Assembly: GCA_900315105.1 (NCBI GenBank)
Contig: OMXX01000009.1
Span: forward strand, 19,706 to 83,705
Length of the DNA: 64,000 nucleotides
Reading direction: 5' to 3'
DNA from: an uncultured Prevotellaceae bacterium
GTDB taxonomy: Bacteria > Bacteroidota > Bacteroidia > Bacteroidales > Bacteroidaceae
Made by a program: the position numbers and the translations under genes. How positions within the stretch are numbered: the first letter of the stretch is position 1; every line of letters begins with the position of its first letter. Below the pieces are notes generated by a model. That model made no database searches. It was not told where the DNA came from and saw only the letters and a program-made list of their open reading frames with translations. Below are positions 51,852-60,394 of the stretch, one piece after another.

Positions 51852-52610
51852 TTATCTTTTACGCAATGGCAAACGATATCCTATTGTGAGGTCAAACGCC
51901 TGATGGCGAAGAGAATATTCATCCTGCTCCGCACATTTTGTGAGCGGAAGATGATATGTGGCATTCACGCTGAAATTCTTGTAGTCGTAGGTAAGACCAA
52001 GAGGAATTGCGAAAATAGGTTTGTCAGAGAAAATAGAACCGGCATTATCCTTACCCATATCATCATATTCTGATATATCAAACATATCTGAATTTTCATA
52101 ATCATAATCACCATCATGACCACCTACAACATAACCAGACTTTATATATGCTACTTTTCCTGTAAGATGATAATACCAGTATTCGGCAGCACTCAACATT
52201 CCTTCCAAACCTATACGTGCAGAAAGCCCATTAACGATTTTATGCTTAAACAGAATGCCTAACGTATGGCAATCAAGAGTTATTTTCTCATAATGTTTCG
52301 TTAGAGGCTCGATAGTATAAGCCACCTCATACATAGCAATATTATTATCAGCAATGGCACCAAGACGACGATAGTTATAATCAAGAAGTAAAGACCATTT
52401 GTCTGATTGTATAAACTCAAAACGAGCACCAGCCATAAAGTTCACCTTGCCCGATGTACCATTGAAATACTCTTTGGTATTACCTGAGAAATCTGAATAA
52501 TTCACACCCACATAAGGCACGAAATAGACAGAACCATAACTATCTTGGGCATTGACGTCCTTTGGACAGAGAAAGGCTACTGCCATGAGGAGTAATGATA
52601 GTTTCTTCAT
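51852..52610 (-). CDS. Outer-membrane beta-barrel protein, paralogue 3 of 5
   Basis: 252 residues, same architecture. The strand normally read FEFQIADKSAIIADVNYRRLG is altered to FEFIQSDKWSLLLDYNYRRLG, and the loop at about 140-185 is Gly/Asp-rich (VVGGHDGDYDYENSDMFDIS). Ends AFDLTIGYRLPLRKR. Confidence 0.8.
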   Translation of the reverse strand: MKKLSLLLMAVAFLCPKDVNAQDSYGSVYFVPYVGVNYSDFSGNTKEYFNGTSGKVNFMAGARFEFIQSDKWSLLLDYNYRRLGAIADNNIAMYEVAYTIEPLTKHYEKITLDCHTLGILFKHKIVNGLSARIGLEGMLSAAEYWYYHLTGKVAYIKSGYVVGGHDGDYDYENSDMFDISEYDDMGKDNAGSIFSDKPIFAIPLGLTYDYKNFSVNATYHLPLTKCAEQDEYSLRHQAFDLTIGYRLPLRKR

Positions 52611-52637
52611 TCTTGTTTTTTCTATATACTGATAATC

Positions 52638-53441
52638 TTATCTCTTTCGTAATGGCAGACGATAACCTATTGTGAGGTCGAAAGCCTGATTGCTGAAATC
52701 GGGATTCTTATCACTATTACATTTTGTGATTGGCAGATGATATGTGGCATTTATACTGAAGTTATTGCAGTCGTAGGTGAGACCAAGAGGAATTGCGGCA
52801 TTGATATGATCAGAGAAATAGCCACCTATATCAGATGAACTATCGCCTTCTATACATTCTTCTGTCTCTTTATAATAATTATAGAAATGATAGTGCCATT
52901 TTTCCGCCAAACTTACTATACCTTCCAAACCTACACGTGCTGATAAACCTCTTATTATATGCTGCTTAAACTGTACCGCTAAGGAGATGCAATCGAGTGT
53001 CACTTTTGTGTATTCATGCACATATCCAGCATCAGCTTCCTTGATTATTCTAAAAATTTCTTCTTTGTTATAATTTCCACGTGCCTCTCCACTTGGATGA
53101 GACTCTCCAACATCATTTAAAAAATTCTTATTCTCTCCAATGGGAAAGCGAAAAGCAGAATCCCAACGAATAGCATTACCCGTAGTTGCTCCCAAACGGC
53201 GATAATTTACATCAGCAATAATAGCAGACTTTTCTAAAATCTGGAACTCAAAGCGGATACCAGCCATTAAACTCAGCTTACCAGATGTTTCTCCGAAATA
53301 ACAATCCGCATCACCAGAGAAATCAGAATTGTTTATGCCAACATAAGGTACGAAATTGATAGAGCCTTTGCCTTCCTGAGCATTAGCATTTTCTAAGCAG
53401 AGACAAGCAACTGCCACAAAGAGTAATGTTAGTTTCTTCAT
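52638..53441 (-). CDS. Outer-membrane beta-barrel protein, paralogue 2 of 5
   Basis: 267 residues. Signal peptide differs (MKKLTLLFVAVACLCLENANAQ). The long loop at about 90-130 shares the GEARGNYNKEEIF pattern with GEARGDMFRDEIF of paralogue 4, a mosaic relationship; the second loop shares NYYKETEECIEGD with YYYKETGKCDEGD. Ends AFDLTIGYRLPLRKR. Confidence 0.8.
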   Translation of the reverse strand: MKKLTLLFVAVACLCLENANAQEGKGSINFVPYVGINNSDFSGDADCYFGETSGKLSLMAGIRFEFQILEKSAIIADVNYRRLGATTGNAIRWDSAFRFPIGENKNFLNDVGESHPSGEARGNYNKEEIFRIIKEADAGYVHEYTKVTLDCISLAVQFKQHIIRGLSARVGLEGIVSLAEKWHYHFYNYYKETEECIEGDSSSDIGGYFSDHINAAIPLGLTYDCNNFSINATYHLPITKCNSDKNPDFSNQAFDLTIGYRLPLRKR

Positions 53442-53478
53442 TCTTATTTTTTTATGCTAATTCTATATACTGATAATC

Positions 53479-54324
53479 TTACCTCTTTCGCAATGGCAGA
53501 CGATAACCTATTGTGAGGTCAAAAGCCTGATTGCGAAGATAATACTCATCACTATGTGATCCAAAACAATTTGTGAGAGGGAGATGGTATGTTGCGTTCA
53601 AACTGAAATCTTTGTAATCATAGCTGACACCAAGAGGAATCGCTATTTTAAGATTATCAGATACAGCATCAGTTATCTTACTGTAATCATCCATATCATA
53701 AGAATACCAGTCGAAATCATCATAATGTAAAGTGTATTTTTCTGAACCATAATAATAAATATAATCATAATTATAATTATAAAAATCAGATGGATCAAAA
53801 TTAGATGGATCAAACCCGGAATCATCAATTCCTTTACGTTTTCCGATAATCGTTTTTATACGGCTATGATACTTTGCCGATAAAACAATTGAGCATTCCA
53901 CCCCTACCCTAACTGACAATCCTTTAACTATATTCTGTTTATACTGTGGTCCAAAAGAAATACAATCAAGCGTTAGTTTCTTAAATATGCCCTCTATACC
54001 CGTTATATAATCATATTCAGGATAACGCAAATCTCGTAGGTAATCAAAACTCGCATCTTTCGCATTAGCACCAAGACGACGATAATTGACATCAGCAATA
54101 ATAGCTGACTTATCTGCAATCTGGAACTCAAAACGAGCACCTGCCATAAAATTCACCTTGCCTGACGTTTCTTCTCTCAAGTAATGATCTGTATCCCCTG
54201 AGAAATCAGAATAGTTTACGCCAACGTATGGCACGAAATTGATTGAGCCTTTGCCTTCCTGAGCATTGGCTTTACCTGAGCAGAGACATGCAACTGCAGC
54301 AAGGAGTAATGTTAGTTTTTTCAT
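53479..54324 (-). CDS. Outer-membrane beta-barrel protein, paralogue 1 of 5
   Basis: 281 residues, the longest copy and first of the operon. Its second variable loop (about 165-225) is strongly enriched in Tyr/Asp/Ser (DPSDFYNYNYDYIYYYGS and DFDWYSYDMDDYS). The remaining strands follow the shared pattern, ending AFDLTIGYRLPLRKR. I found no convincing promoter directly upstream. Confidence 0.8.
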   Translation of the reverse strand: MKKLTLLLAAVACLCSGKANAQEGKGSINFVPYVGVNYSDFSGDTDHYLREETSGKVNFMAGARFEFQIADKSAIIADVNYRRLGANAKDASFDYLRDLRYPEYDYITGIEGIFKKLTLDCISFGPQYKQNIVKGLSVRVGVECSIVLSAKYHSRIKTIIGKRKGIDDSGFDPSNFDPSDFYNYNYDYIYYYGSEKYTLHYDDFDWYSYDMDDYSKITDAVSDNLKIAIPLGVSYDYKDFSLNATYHLPLTNCFGSHSDEYYLRNQAFDLTIGYRLPLRKR

Positions 54325-54694
54325 TATAATGTTTATGATAACTCAAAATATTTACTTATAAACGTAAAAAGACTTTAAATATTGTTTAAAGTAGAACGTA
54401 AGCTCAACATTTTTTTCGCCCAAGAGCTATTCTCCTTTGAATGTCTTAATTGGTCGAACAAAAAGTACACATTCACTTTTTTCTTGTCAGAATTCTTGCA
54501 CAAGTTTTCTTTTCCATCCGAAAAAAGTAGTATAGTTCAAGGCAAAAACAAGGTAGATGCTCCATCGATACTCCATCGATACTCCATCGATGGTCCATCG
54601 TTTCGATGGAGTATCGATGGACTACTGATGGACTATCGATGGAGTATGTACGGAGTCAAAAAGAATTATTTAATGTGATTTCGATGACAAAAAA
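54325..54694. other. Gene-free spacer with one repeat element
   Basis: It contains the 11-nt register element at 54556-54654. The rest is AT-rich sequence upstream of the barrel operon, where a TATTTTG-like -7 element is too imperfect to call. Confidence 0.5.
54556..54654 (+). repeat. 11-nt register hairpin element (GATACTCCATC), copy 1
   Basis: Nine 11-nt units in strict register: GATGCTCCATC, GATACTCCATC, GATACTCCATC, GATGGTCCATC, then the turn unit GTTTCGATGGA and GTATCGATGGA, CTACTGATGGA, CTATCGATGGA, GTATGTACGGA. The arms are complementary; a second copy is at 62489-62587. Confidence 0.9.
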
Positions 54695-55555
54695 CTATTT
54701 CTTGGCAATTGCAGCAAGCCATTGCTTGAGGTCTGACATCCATTGCTGACGGTAATAGAATTCCTCATTGCCACACCATCCGTGACCGCCTACAGGATAG
54801 AGGTGCATAGCAACAGGCACATTATTAGCCACAAGAGCATTATAGTATTCTACGCTGTTACGCACAGGTACAAGTCCATCATCACTACTTGCCATAATAA
54901 AAGCCTGTGGAGTATCCTTGGTTACTTGTTTCTCGTTACTATAAAGAAGAACATCTGCATCCGACGCATTCTTTCCTATGAGACTCTCACGCGAAAGCAT
55001 GTGGGTAAAGGCAGGATCGAATGAGATGACAGGATAGAAGAGTATCTGGAAGTCAAAACGCTCATCCTTATTAGCATAGTGAGTAGCAGCCGTAGAAGCG
55101 AGATGTCCTCCGGCACTACATCCCTGAATGCCTATCTGCGTAAAGCCATACTCCTTCTGATGCTCTTTCATTATGCGCATAGCCTTGTGAACATCATCGA
55201 GAGGCACTTCCTTATGTCCGTTAGGCAGACGATATTTCAACACAGCATATGTTATGCCTTGCTCATTATACCACTCTGCAAGATTATGGCCTTCAGAACC
55301 TTGCCACACCTGAAGATAACTGCCACCTGGACATGCGATTACAGCAAGTCCGTTGGGTTTCTCTGGCACATAGACAGTCAGCACAGGATCTGTCACGTTC
55401 TCCACATAGAGACCATGATTCTCTTCAGTCTTTGTAATGCCATTAGATGTTGGAGCAGGAGTATCTGCCCAAAGATGAAATACTTCCTTCTTGCTCTGTG
55501 CAAAGCAAGAAACGACGGCAAGTAGAAGAATAGGAATGATAGAGGTTCGTTTCAT
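54695..55555 (-). CDS. Exported alpha/beta-hydrolase (acetyl-esterase type)
   Basis: 286 residues. Signal peptide (MKRTSIIPILLLAVVSCFA, then QS). Alpha/beta-hydrolase fold: oxyanion segment VIACPGGSY, nucleophile IQGCSAGGHLAST (Ser), acid Asp in SSDDGLVPVRNS and catalytic His in YPVGGHGWCG. Similar exported esterases in Bacteroidetes act as xylan or pectin deacetylases; the substrate here is inferred only. It ends the aromatic operon strand, with a short inverted repeat (55563-55604) between it and tyrA. Confidence 0.85.
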   Translation of the reverse strand: MKRTSIIPILLLAVVSCFAQSKKEVFHLWADTPAPTSNGITKTEENHGLYVENVTDPVLTVYVPEKPNGLAVIACPGGSYLQVWQGSEGHNLAEWYNEQGITYAVLKYRLPNGHKEVPLDDVHKAMRIMKEHQKEYGFTQIGIQGCSAGGHLASTAATHYANKDERFDFQILFYPVISFDPAFTHMLSRESLIGKNASDADVLLYSNEKQVTKDTPQAFIMASSDDGLVPVRNSVEYYNALVANNVPVAMHLYPVGGHGWCGNEEFYYRQQWMSDLKQWLAAIAKK

Positions 55556-55562
55556 AATGAGT

Positions 55563-55604
55563 TAAAACCAAACCAAGCCCTCCCAAAGGGAAGGCTTGGA
55601 TAGG
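55563..55604 (-). repeat. Half-size GC-rich inverted repeat between tyrA and the esterase
   Basis: A single hairpin AAGCCCTCCC-AAA-GGGAAGGCTT with the ACCAAGCC edge, like one half of the elements at 36666 and 56379. Confidence 0.7.
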
Positions 55605-56378
55605 CTATTTAATATGTTGTCTGATCTTAGTCAGATAGTTCTTCATTCTGTCTGCATCCTTATGGTCGATGATGTCAAGGAGTTCCTTGAGCTCATCACG
55701 GATCTCTGACACCTGATCGTGGGTGTAAGGATTGAAAAGGATTTCCTGAAGGAGATAGTCATCCTCGTTAAGCACGCCCTTCGCTATGCGCATGTGACGC
55801 TTGAAAGTAGTACCAGGAGCATCCTGTGGCTTCATCACGGCAGCAAACACGAATGTTGAGACAAATGGAATACTGAGTGAGTATGCCACGGTACGGTCGT
55901 GTTCATCGAATGTATATTCATAGATGTTAAGCCCGAGCTTGCTGTAAAGGTCGCGGAAGAAGCACATACCCATATAGTCGCCCTCGCTGATTATGATAGC
56001 GTTCTCTTCAGAAAGCTGATTGAGGTTGGCGAAGGTAGGACCGAACATAGGGTGAGTAGATACATAGCGACGACCAGTACTCTCATAGTATTCCTTGAGA
56101 TTGGTCTTTACAGATGAAATATCACTCAAGATACAGCTTTCAGGAAGATATGGCAATATCTCCTGAAAGGCAGGAATCGTGTATTTTACTGTAGCTGCGT
56201 TTATAACAAGTTCTGGTGCGAACTCACGAATCTCTTCAAGTTCTGTGAATCGCTGACAATTGTATGTGTAGCGCAGACGCTGTGGGTTCTTCTCAAAAAC
56301 ACCAACCTCATGCTCAAAGCTGAGGGTATCGATGAAGAAGCTCCCCATCTTTCCTGCGCCAAGGATTAAGATTTTCAT
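55605..56378 (-). CDS. tyrA: Prephenate dehydrogenase
   Basis: 257 residues from the ATG at 56378 (the 4-codon extension to 56390 overlaps the repeat element). Oxidative decarboxylation of prephenate to 4-hydroxyphenylpyruvate with NAD(P)+. Rossmann ILILGAGKMGSFFID, catalytic His in STHPMFGPTFANL, and a C-terminal helical dimer domain with DEHDRTVAYSLSIPF. There is no fused chorismate mutase; that activity is in the aroF/CM gene. The element at 56379 abuts the start codon. Confidence 0.9.
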   Translation of the reverse strand: MKILILGAGKMGSFFIDTLSFEHEVGVFEKNPQRLRYTYNCQRFTELEEIREFAPELVINAATVKYTIPAFQEILPYLPESCILSDISSVKTNLKEYYESTGRRYVSTHPMFGPTFANLNQLSEENAIIISEGDYMGMCFFRDLYSKLGLNIYEYTFDEHDRTVAYSLSIPFVSTFVFAAVMKPQDAPGTTFKRHMRIAKGVLNEDDYLLQEILFNPYTHDQVSEIRDELKELLDIIDHKDADRMKNYLTKIRQHIK

Positions 56379-56527
56379 AAGCCTAACCAAGCCTTCCCAA
56401 AGGGAAGGATGTTTTATAGTATAATTTGTTTATTTTATCGCTCACCCCATAGTTAGAAATACTAACTACTCCCCCTTGAGGGGGTAAGGGGGGAGGAGCC
56501 CTCCCTTTGGGAGGGACTGGGTGGGCT
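56379..56527 (-). repeat. GC-rich inverted-repeat spacer between aroF/CM and tyrA
   Basis: Begins one base before the tyrA start codon and ends one base before the aroF/CM stop codon. Start side AAGCCTAACCAAGCCTTCCC-AAA-GGGAAGG, stop side CCTCCCTTTGGGAGGGACTGGGTGGGCTT; the ends are inverted relatives. Confidence 0.85.
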
Positions 56528-57592
56528 TTATTTATTTACAATCTCCAACTGCTGACGTACAGACTCCTCGTGGATATGTTCGAAAATCTGCTTTACGAAA
56601 TCAGCAGACATTCCGCAGAGGGCACCCTGAGCGCCACGCTTGCCAAGGATTTCGTTGTAACGACCTGTCTGAAGCACAGTAATGTTGTGTTCCTTCTTAT
56701 ACTGGCCAATCTCACGGCACACACGCATACGCTTAGAGAGCAAATCCATGATAGAATTGTCAAGTTCATCAATCTGCTTACGGAGAAGCTTAATACCCTC
56801 GGTTGTTGAAACCTCATCACGAACGGTAAGGATAGAGAGGATATAGTCGAGAACATCAGGAGTAACCTGCTGCTTTGCATCGCTCCATGCCTTGTCAGGA
56901 TCGCAATGGCTCTCTACCATAAGACCGTCAAAGCCGAGGTCCATAGCCTGCTGACAAAGAGGTGCGATGAGTTCACGCTTACCACCCATGTGAGAAGGGT
57001 CACAGCAGATTGGAAGATCAGGAATACGACGACGAAGCTCGATAGGAATCTGCCACATAGGGAGATTACGGTAAATGGTCTTGTCGTATGAAGAGAAACC
57101 ACGATGAATCGCACCTAGCTGCTTTACACCAGCAGCATTAAGACGCTCAAGAGCGCCAATCCAGAGCTCAAGATCCGGGTTTACAGGATTCTTTACGAGT
57201 ATAGGCTTGTCATATCCCTGAAGGGCATCAGCAAGAGCCTGCATAGCGAATGGGTTGGCTGATGTACGTGCACCAATCCAAAGGATATCCATATCATATT
57301 TGTTGGCAAGCTCAACGTGCTCAGGGGTAGCAACCTCAGTACCCATAAGCATACCCGTTTCCTTCTTTGCCTGAACCATCCACTTAAGAGCAGGCTCACC
57401 ATGTCCCTCGAAGCCTCCCGGCTTTGTACGAGGCTTCCACACACCAGCGCGGAAGATGTGGCATCCCTTCTCAGCAAGCTGAGTTGCCGTTTTCATTACC
57501 TGTTCTTCTGTCTCTGCCGAGCATGGGCCTGCAATTACAAAAGGACGTTTCAAATCACTTGGAAGATTAAGTGGTGAAAGTTGTAGTTCCAT
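56528..57592 (-). CDS. DAHP synthase / chorismate mutase bifunctional enzyme
   Basis: 354 residues. The N-terminal DAHP synthase of the KDO8P-like type (about 1-260: RPFVIAGPCSAETEEQV, RAGVWKPRTKPGGFEGHGE, SSYDKTIYRN, CDPSHMGGKRELI) makes 3-deoxy-arabino-heptulosonate 7-phosphate, the entry to the shikimate pathway. The C-terminal AroQ chorismate mutase (about 265-354: LRKQIDELDNSIMDLLSKRMRVCREI) makes prephenate. The fusion couples the first and last shared steps and commonly allows feedback by prephenate. It sits between the aminotransferase and tyrA. Confidence 0.93.
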   Translation of the reverse strand: MELQLSPLNLPSDLKRPFVIAGPCSAETEEQVMKTATQLAEKGCHIFRAGVWKPRTKPGGFEGHGEPALKWMVQAKKETGMLMGTEVATPEHVELANKYDMDILWIGARTSANPFAMQALADALQGYDKPILVKNPVNPDLELWIGALERLNAAGVKQLGAIHRGFSSYDKTIYRNLPMWQIPIELRRRIPDLPICCDPSHMGGKRELIAPLCQQAMDLGFDGLMVESHCDPDKAWSDAKQQVTPDVLDYILSILTVRDEVSTTEGIKLLRKQIDELDNSIMDLLSKRMRVCREIGQYKKEHNITVLQTGRYNEILGKRGAQGALCGMSADFVKQIFEHIHEESVRQQLEIVNK

Positions 57593-57759
57593 ATCGAGGC
57601 CCCCCTATCCCCCGAGGGGGAATCTTTTTATATAGTAATGATTGCTCATACTATAACCGCTGGAGGCTGTGCGGGGTTATTTCGTTTTCTTTTAAAATTA
57701 TGTCTAAAAACCGTTCGCGAATCGGCTCCCTCCCAACGGGAGGGCGGGGAGAGGGGCCT
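57593..57759 (-). repeat. GC-rich inverted-repeat spacer between the aminotransferase and aroF/CM
   Basis: Edges GAGGCCCCCC and GGGGCC with inner CTCCCTCCC/GGGAGGG arms. Runs from stop codon to start codon. The middle (about 57620-57710) is unrelated to the others. Confidence 0.7.
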
Positions 57760-58920
57760 TTATATTGCTTTTTTTATTCTCTCCAGAGCCTCCTGTATCT
57801 TCTCCTCCTTTGCACAGAGGGAGATGCGGATATAGCGCTCACCATTGCTTCCGAAGATGAAGCCTGGAGTGATGAATACGCGAGCCTCGTGGAGTACCTT
57901 CTCTGTGAGTTCCTCGCAAGTCTTATAATGCTCTGGAATGCGTCCCCAGAGGAACATACCCACCTGAGTCTTGTCGTAGGTACATCCAAGTACATCCATT
58001 ATCTTCTCTGCAACATCACGACGCTTGCGATAGAGAACCACATTAGCCTCGTGATGCCATTCTGGAGTATTGTTATTGAGAGCCTCGGCAGCAGCCAACT
58101 GTATTCCGCGGAAGGTACCAGAGTCGATATTAGACTTTATCTTGAGCGCCCAAGAGATAATCTGTGGATTTGAGATGCACATTCCGACACGCCATCCAGG
58201 CATATTGTGGCTCTTCGACATTGAGTTGAACTCCACACAACAGTCCTTTGCTCCTGGCACCTGCATGATAGAGAGGTGTTCGTCAGAAAGGATGAATGAG
58301 TATGGGTTATCGTTCACCACTACTATATCGTGACGCTTTGCGAAATCTACCAGCTTCTCGTATGTCTCACGCATAGCACGACCACCAGTCGGCATATTTG
58401 GATAGTTCGTCCACATAATCTTGACACCCTCAAGATCCATCTTCTCAAGAGCCTCGAAATCAGGTTGCCAACCATTACCCTCAAGAAGGTCATAGTTCAC
58501 AATCTGCTGACCGAGAATCTTACTCAAAGATGTGTAAGTTGGATAGCCAGGATTTGGCACAAGCACCTTATCGCCAGGGTTACAGAGAGCAAGGGTAATA
58601 TGAAGAATACCTTCCTTAGAACCGATTAAAGGCAACACTTCAGTATCTGGATTCACATCCACATCATACCATTTCTTATAGAAATTAGCCATTGCCGTAC
58701 GAAGCTCCGGTGTACCCATTGTGGGCTGATACCCATGAGCTGAAGGCTGTGATGCTACTTCCGCAAGCTTATCAATAGTCTGCTTTGACGGTGGCATATC
58801 AGGTGATCCGATAGCAAGACTGATGATGTCCCTGCCTTCTGCATTTAGTTTTGCAACTTCCTTCAACTTTCTGCTGAAGTAATATTCCTGTACGAGATTT
58901 AATCTGTCTGCTGGTTTCAT
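57760..58920 (-). CDS. Class I/II aminotransferase (aromatic pathway)
   Basis: 386 residues from the ATG at 58920; an in-frame extension to 58989 is encoded by the repeat element. PLP-dependent fold type I: substrate loop AIGSPDMPP, aromatic stacking and PLP region GSKEGILHITLALCNPGDKVLVPNPGYPTY, NPYSF, Schiff-base Lys in FNSMSKSHNMPGWRVG and C-terminal Arg in ERYIRISLCAKEE. Context (pheA, tyrA, aroF/CM) points to an aromatic or prephenate aminotransferase; related sequences include LL-diaminopimelate and aspartate transaminases, so the acceptor is not certain. Confidence 0.88.
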   Translation of the reverse strand: MKPADRLNLVQEYYFSRKLKEVAKLNAEGRDIISLAIGSPDMPPSKQTIDKLAEVASQPSAHGYQPTMGTPELRTAMANFYKKWYDVDVNPDTEVLPLIGSKEGILHITLALCNPGDKVLVPNPGYPTYTSLSKILGQQIVNYDLLEGNGWQPDFEALEKMDLEGVKIMWTNYPNMPTGGRAMRETYEKLVDFAKRHDIVVVNDNPYSFILSDEHLSIMQVPGAKDCCVEFNSMSKSHNMPGWRVGMCISNPQIISWALKIKSNIDSGTFRGIQLAAAEALNNNTPEWHHEANVVLYRKRRDVAEKIMDVLGCTYDKTQVGMFLWGRIPEHYKTCEELTEKVLHEARVFITPGFIFGSNGERYIRISLCAKEEKIQEALERIKKAI

Positions 58921-58942
58921 AAAGTAAAAATCTGGCCTCTTC

Positions 58943-59084
58943 GGCCTCTCCCCCCGCCCTCCCCCGTAGGGAGGGAGCCGGAGAGCCAATAGGGGTTAAT
59001 TAAAAATGAATAATTAATTAAATAATTGAAGGGACTTTTCGCCTTCCGGCTCCCTCCCTACGGGGGAGGGCGGGGGGAGAGGCC
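58943..59084 (-). repeat. Perfect 40-bp inverted repeat between pheA and the aminotransferase
   Basis: Left arm 58943-58982 and right arm 59045-59084 are exact reverse complements over 40 bp (core CCCTCCCTACGGGGGAGGGC) around a 62-nt AT-rich loop. Longest perfect pairing in the window. Confidence 0.95.
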
Positions 59085-59094
59085 CCTTGATGGG

Positions 59095-59925
59095 CTACTT
59101 CCCCTTATACTCTCCCAATATCTTCAGTTCCTTAGTAAGAGGAATGATAGCGTCTATTGACTGACGATATCGGATGAGGTCGGTATAGGTCACATCCACA
59201 TAGAACATATATTCCCATTCATGACCGATTACTGGAAGCGACTGAATCTTTGTGAGGTTAATGCCGTAGAAAGAGAGGATTGTGAGTACCTTGCTAAGCG
59301 ATCCTTCCTCGTGAGGCAAAGAGAAAACAAGACTTGCCTTATCTGCCTCATTTAGAGGACGGAGGAAATCGGCTTTCATCGGATTGCTGACCACGAGGAA
59401 ACGTGTATAGTTGTGTTTGTTATCCTCTATGGCATCCTCAAGAACCTTCATCCCATAGAAACGTGCAGCATCAGAATGACAGATGGCAGCACATCCCTTC
59501 TTGTGAAGACGCTTGATTTTCTCTGCTGATCCTGCGGTATCCTCATCTTCCACAGCCTTAATGTGCGGATATTTGCTGAGGAAGTTACGGCATTGCATCA
59601 GGGCAACCGGATGTGAATGAACTTCTTCGATAGTGTCCCAATCATCTTCTGGCAAACAGTTGATAGAGTGCTGAATATGAAGTTTGTGCTCACCCACGAT
59701 GGTTGTGTTAGAGTCACGAAGCAGCTCATAGTTGTGAAGGAGACTGCCGGCAATAGTATTCTCTATGGCAAGCATACCTATTGTCGTTGGGTCTTCCTTT
59801 ATCTTCTCGAAGACCTCCTCGAAAGTCTGGCAGCATATCAGCTGTATCTGCTCGCCTTCGTAGAATTGATGAGCCGCAATGTCATGGAACGACCCGATAA
59901 TACCCTGTATTGCTATTCTTTTCAT
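59095..59925 (-). CDS. pheA: Prephenate dehydratase
   Basis: 276 residues. Converts prephenate to phenylpyruvate. The catalytic domain (about 1-180) has GIIGSFHDIAAHQFY, IENTIAGSLLHNYELL and the Thr-Arg-Phe motif NYTRFLVVS. An ACT domain (about 195-276: KASLVFSLPHEEGSLSKVLTILSFYGINLTKIQSLPV) is the usual Phe-feedback site. Monofunctional, no mutase domain. First structural gene of the aromatic operon, behind a Phe/Tyr attenuator. The heptamer array lies in its 5' UTR. Confidence 0.95.
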   Translation of the reverse strand: MKRIAIQGIIGSFHDIAAHQFYEGEQIQLICCQTFEEVFEKIKEDPTTIGMLAIENTIAGSLLHNYELLRDSNTTIVGEHKLHIQHSINCLPEDDWDTIEEVHSHPVALMQCRNFLSKYPHIKAVEDEDTAGSAEKIKRLHKKGCAAICHSDAARFYGMKVLEDAIEDNKHNYTRFLVVSNPMKADFLRPLNEADKASLVFSLPHEEGSLSKVLTILSFYGINLTKIQSLPVIGHEWEYMFYVDVTYTDLIRYRQSIDAIIPLTKELKILGEYKGK

Positions 59926-59940
59926 ATTTCTATATTTTGT

Positions 59941-60017
59941 CTAAAGCCTAAGGTCTAAAGTCTAAGGTCTTTCACCTTTGTCTTTTGTCTTTTGACCTTT
60001 GTCCTATGCTCTTACTA
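59941..60017 (+). repeat. 7-nt register array (CTAAAGT / CTTTGTC words)
   Basis: Eleven units in register: CTAAAGC, CTAAGGT, CTAAAGT, CTAAGGT, CTTTCAC, CTTTGTC, TTTTGTC, TTTTGAC, CTTTGTC, CTATGCT, CTTACTA. Left and right halves are complementary. It lies between pheA and its attenuator. Confidence 0.8.
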
Positions 60018-60020
60018 ACG

Positions 60021-60051
60021 AAAAATCCCGCATCATTTGTATGAAGCGGGA
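60021..60051 (-). terminator. Phe/Tyr attenuator terminator
   Basis: On the minus strand TCCCGC and GCGGGA (60051-60046 and 60031-60026) extend through CAT/ATG pairs with one mismatch, followed by five T. Its left side TCCCGCTTC is the exact complement of GAAGCGGGA in the leader peptide gene. Confidence 0.85.
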
Positions 60052-60099
60052 CTTTACGTAAAACCTTACATTTGGTTTCGTTTTGTCTTAAGTTGAAAT

Positions 60100-60180
60100 T
60101 TACACGCAACTTCCCGCTTCACAGTTTCCTGCAAAGTAAAAGTAAAAGTAATAATAATAAGATGAGAAATTCTTATTCAT
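60100..60180 (-). CDS. Phe/Tyr leader peptide (26 aa)
   Basis: ATG at 60180 to a stop at 60100-60102. Residues 5-16 read FSSYYYYFYFYF: five Tyr... exactly six Tyr and four Phe codons in twelve, then AGNCEAGSCV. The EAGS codons contain GAAGCGGGA, complementary to the terminator's left arm (antiterminator). A promoter is 54 nt upstream. Same plan as the leu leader at 34858-34941, whose tail also encodes EAGS from its antiterminator. Stalling at Phe/Tyr codons is predicted to switch the operon on. Confidence 0.85.
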   Translation of the reverse strand: MNKNFSSYYYYFYFYFAGNCEAGSCV

Positions 60181-60233
60181 ATTTCAACTATATTCTTGTT
60201 TACTATTTAATGCAATTATTACTAAATGCGGTG

Positions 60234-60265
60234 CAAAATTACTAAATTTATTCCGAACTCACAAA
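60234..60265 (-). promoter_or_regulatory. Promoter of the aromatic operon
   Basis: TTTG (60265-60262), a 20-nt spacer and TAATTTTG (60241-60234) on the minus strand. Confidence 0.8.
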
Positions 60266-60358
60266 CATTTTCTCACTTTTTTCTATAATTTAGCAGAAAA
60301 ATGTAAGTATTTGGGCTCATACCATAGAATTATGATATAAAATCACTATTTCTTGGTA

Positions 60359-60389
60359 TTGTGAGATTCTGCAAAAAGTCGTAACTTTG
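60359..60389 (+). promoter_or_regulatory. Orphan promoter
   Basis: TTG (60359-60361), a 20-nt spacer and TAACTTTG (60382-60389). No ORF follows before the hairpin at 60494. Confidence 0.7.
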
Positions 60390-60394
60390 CACCC

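Noticed and set aside
54556..54654. CRISPR array
   Set aside because: Units are 11 nt with no spacers, they invert midway, and no cas genes are in the window. The same holds for the 7-nt arrays.
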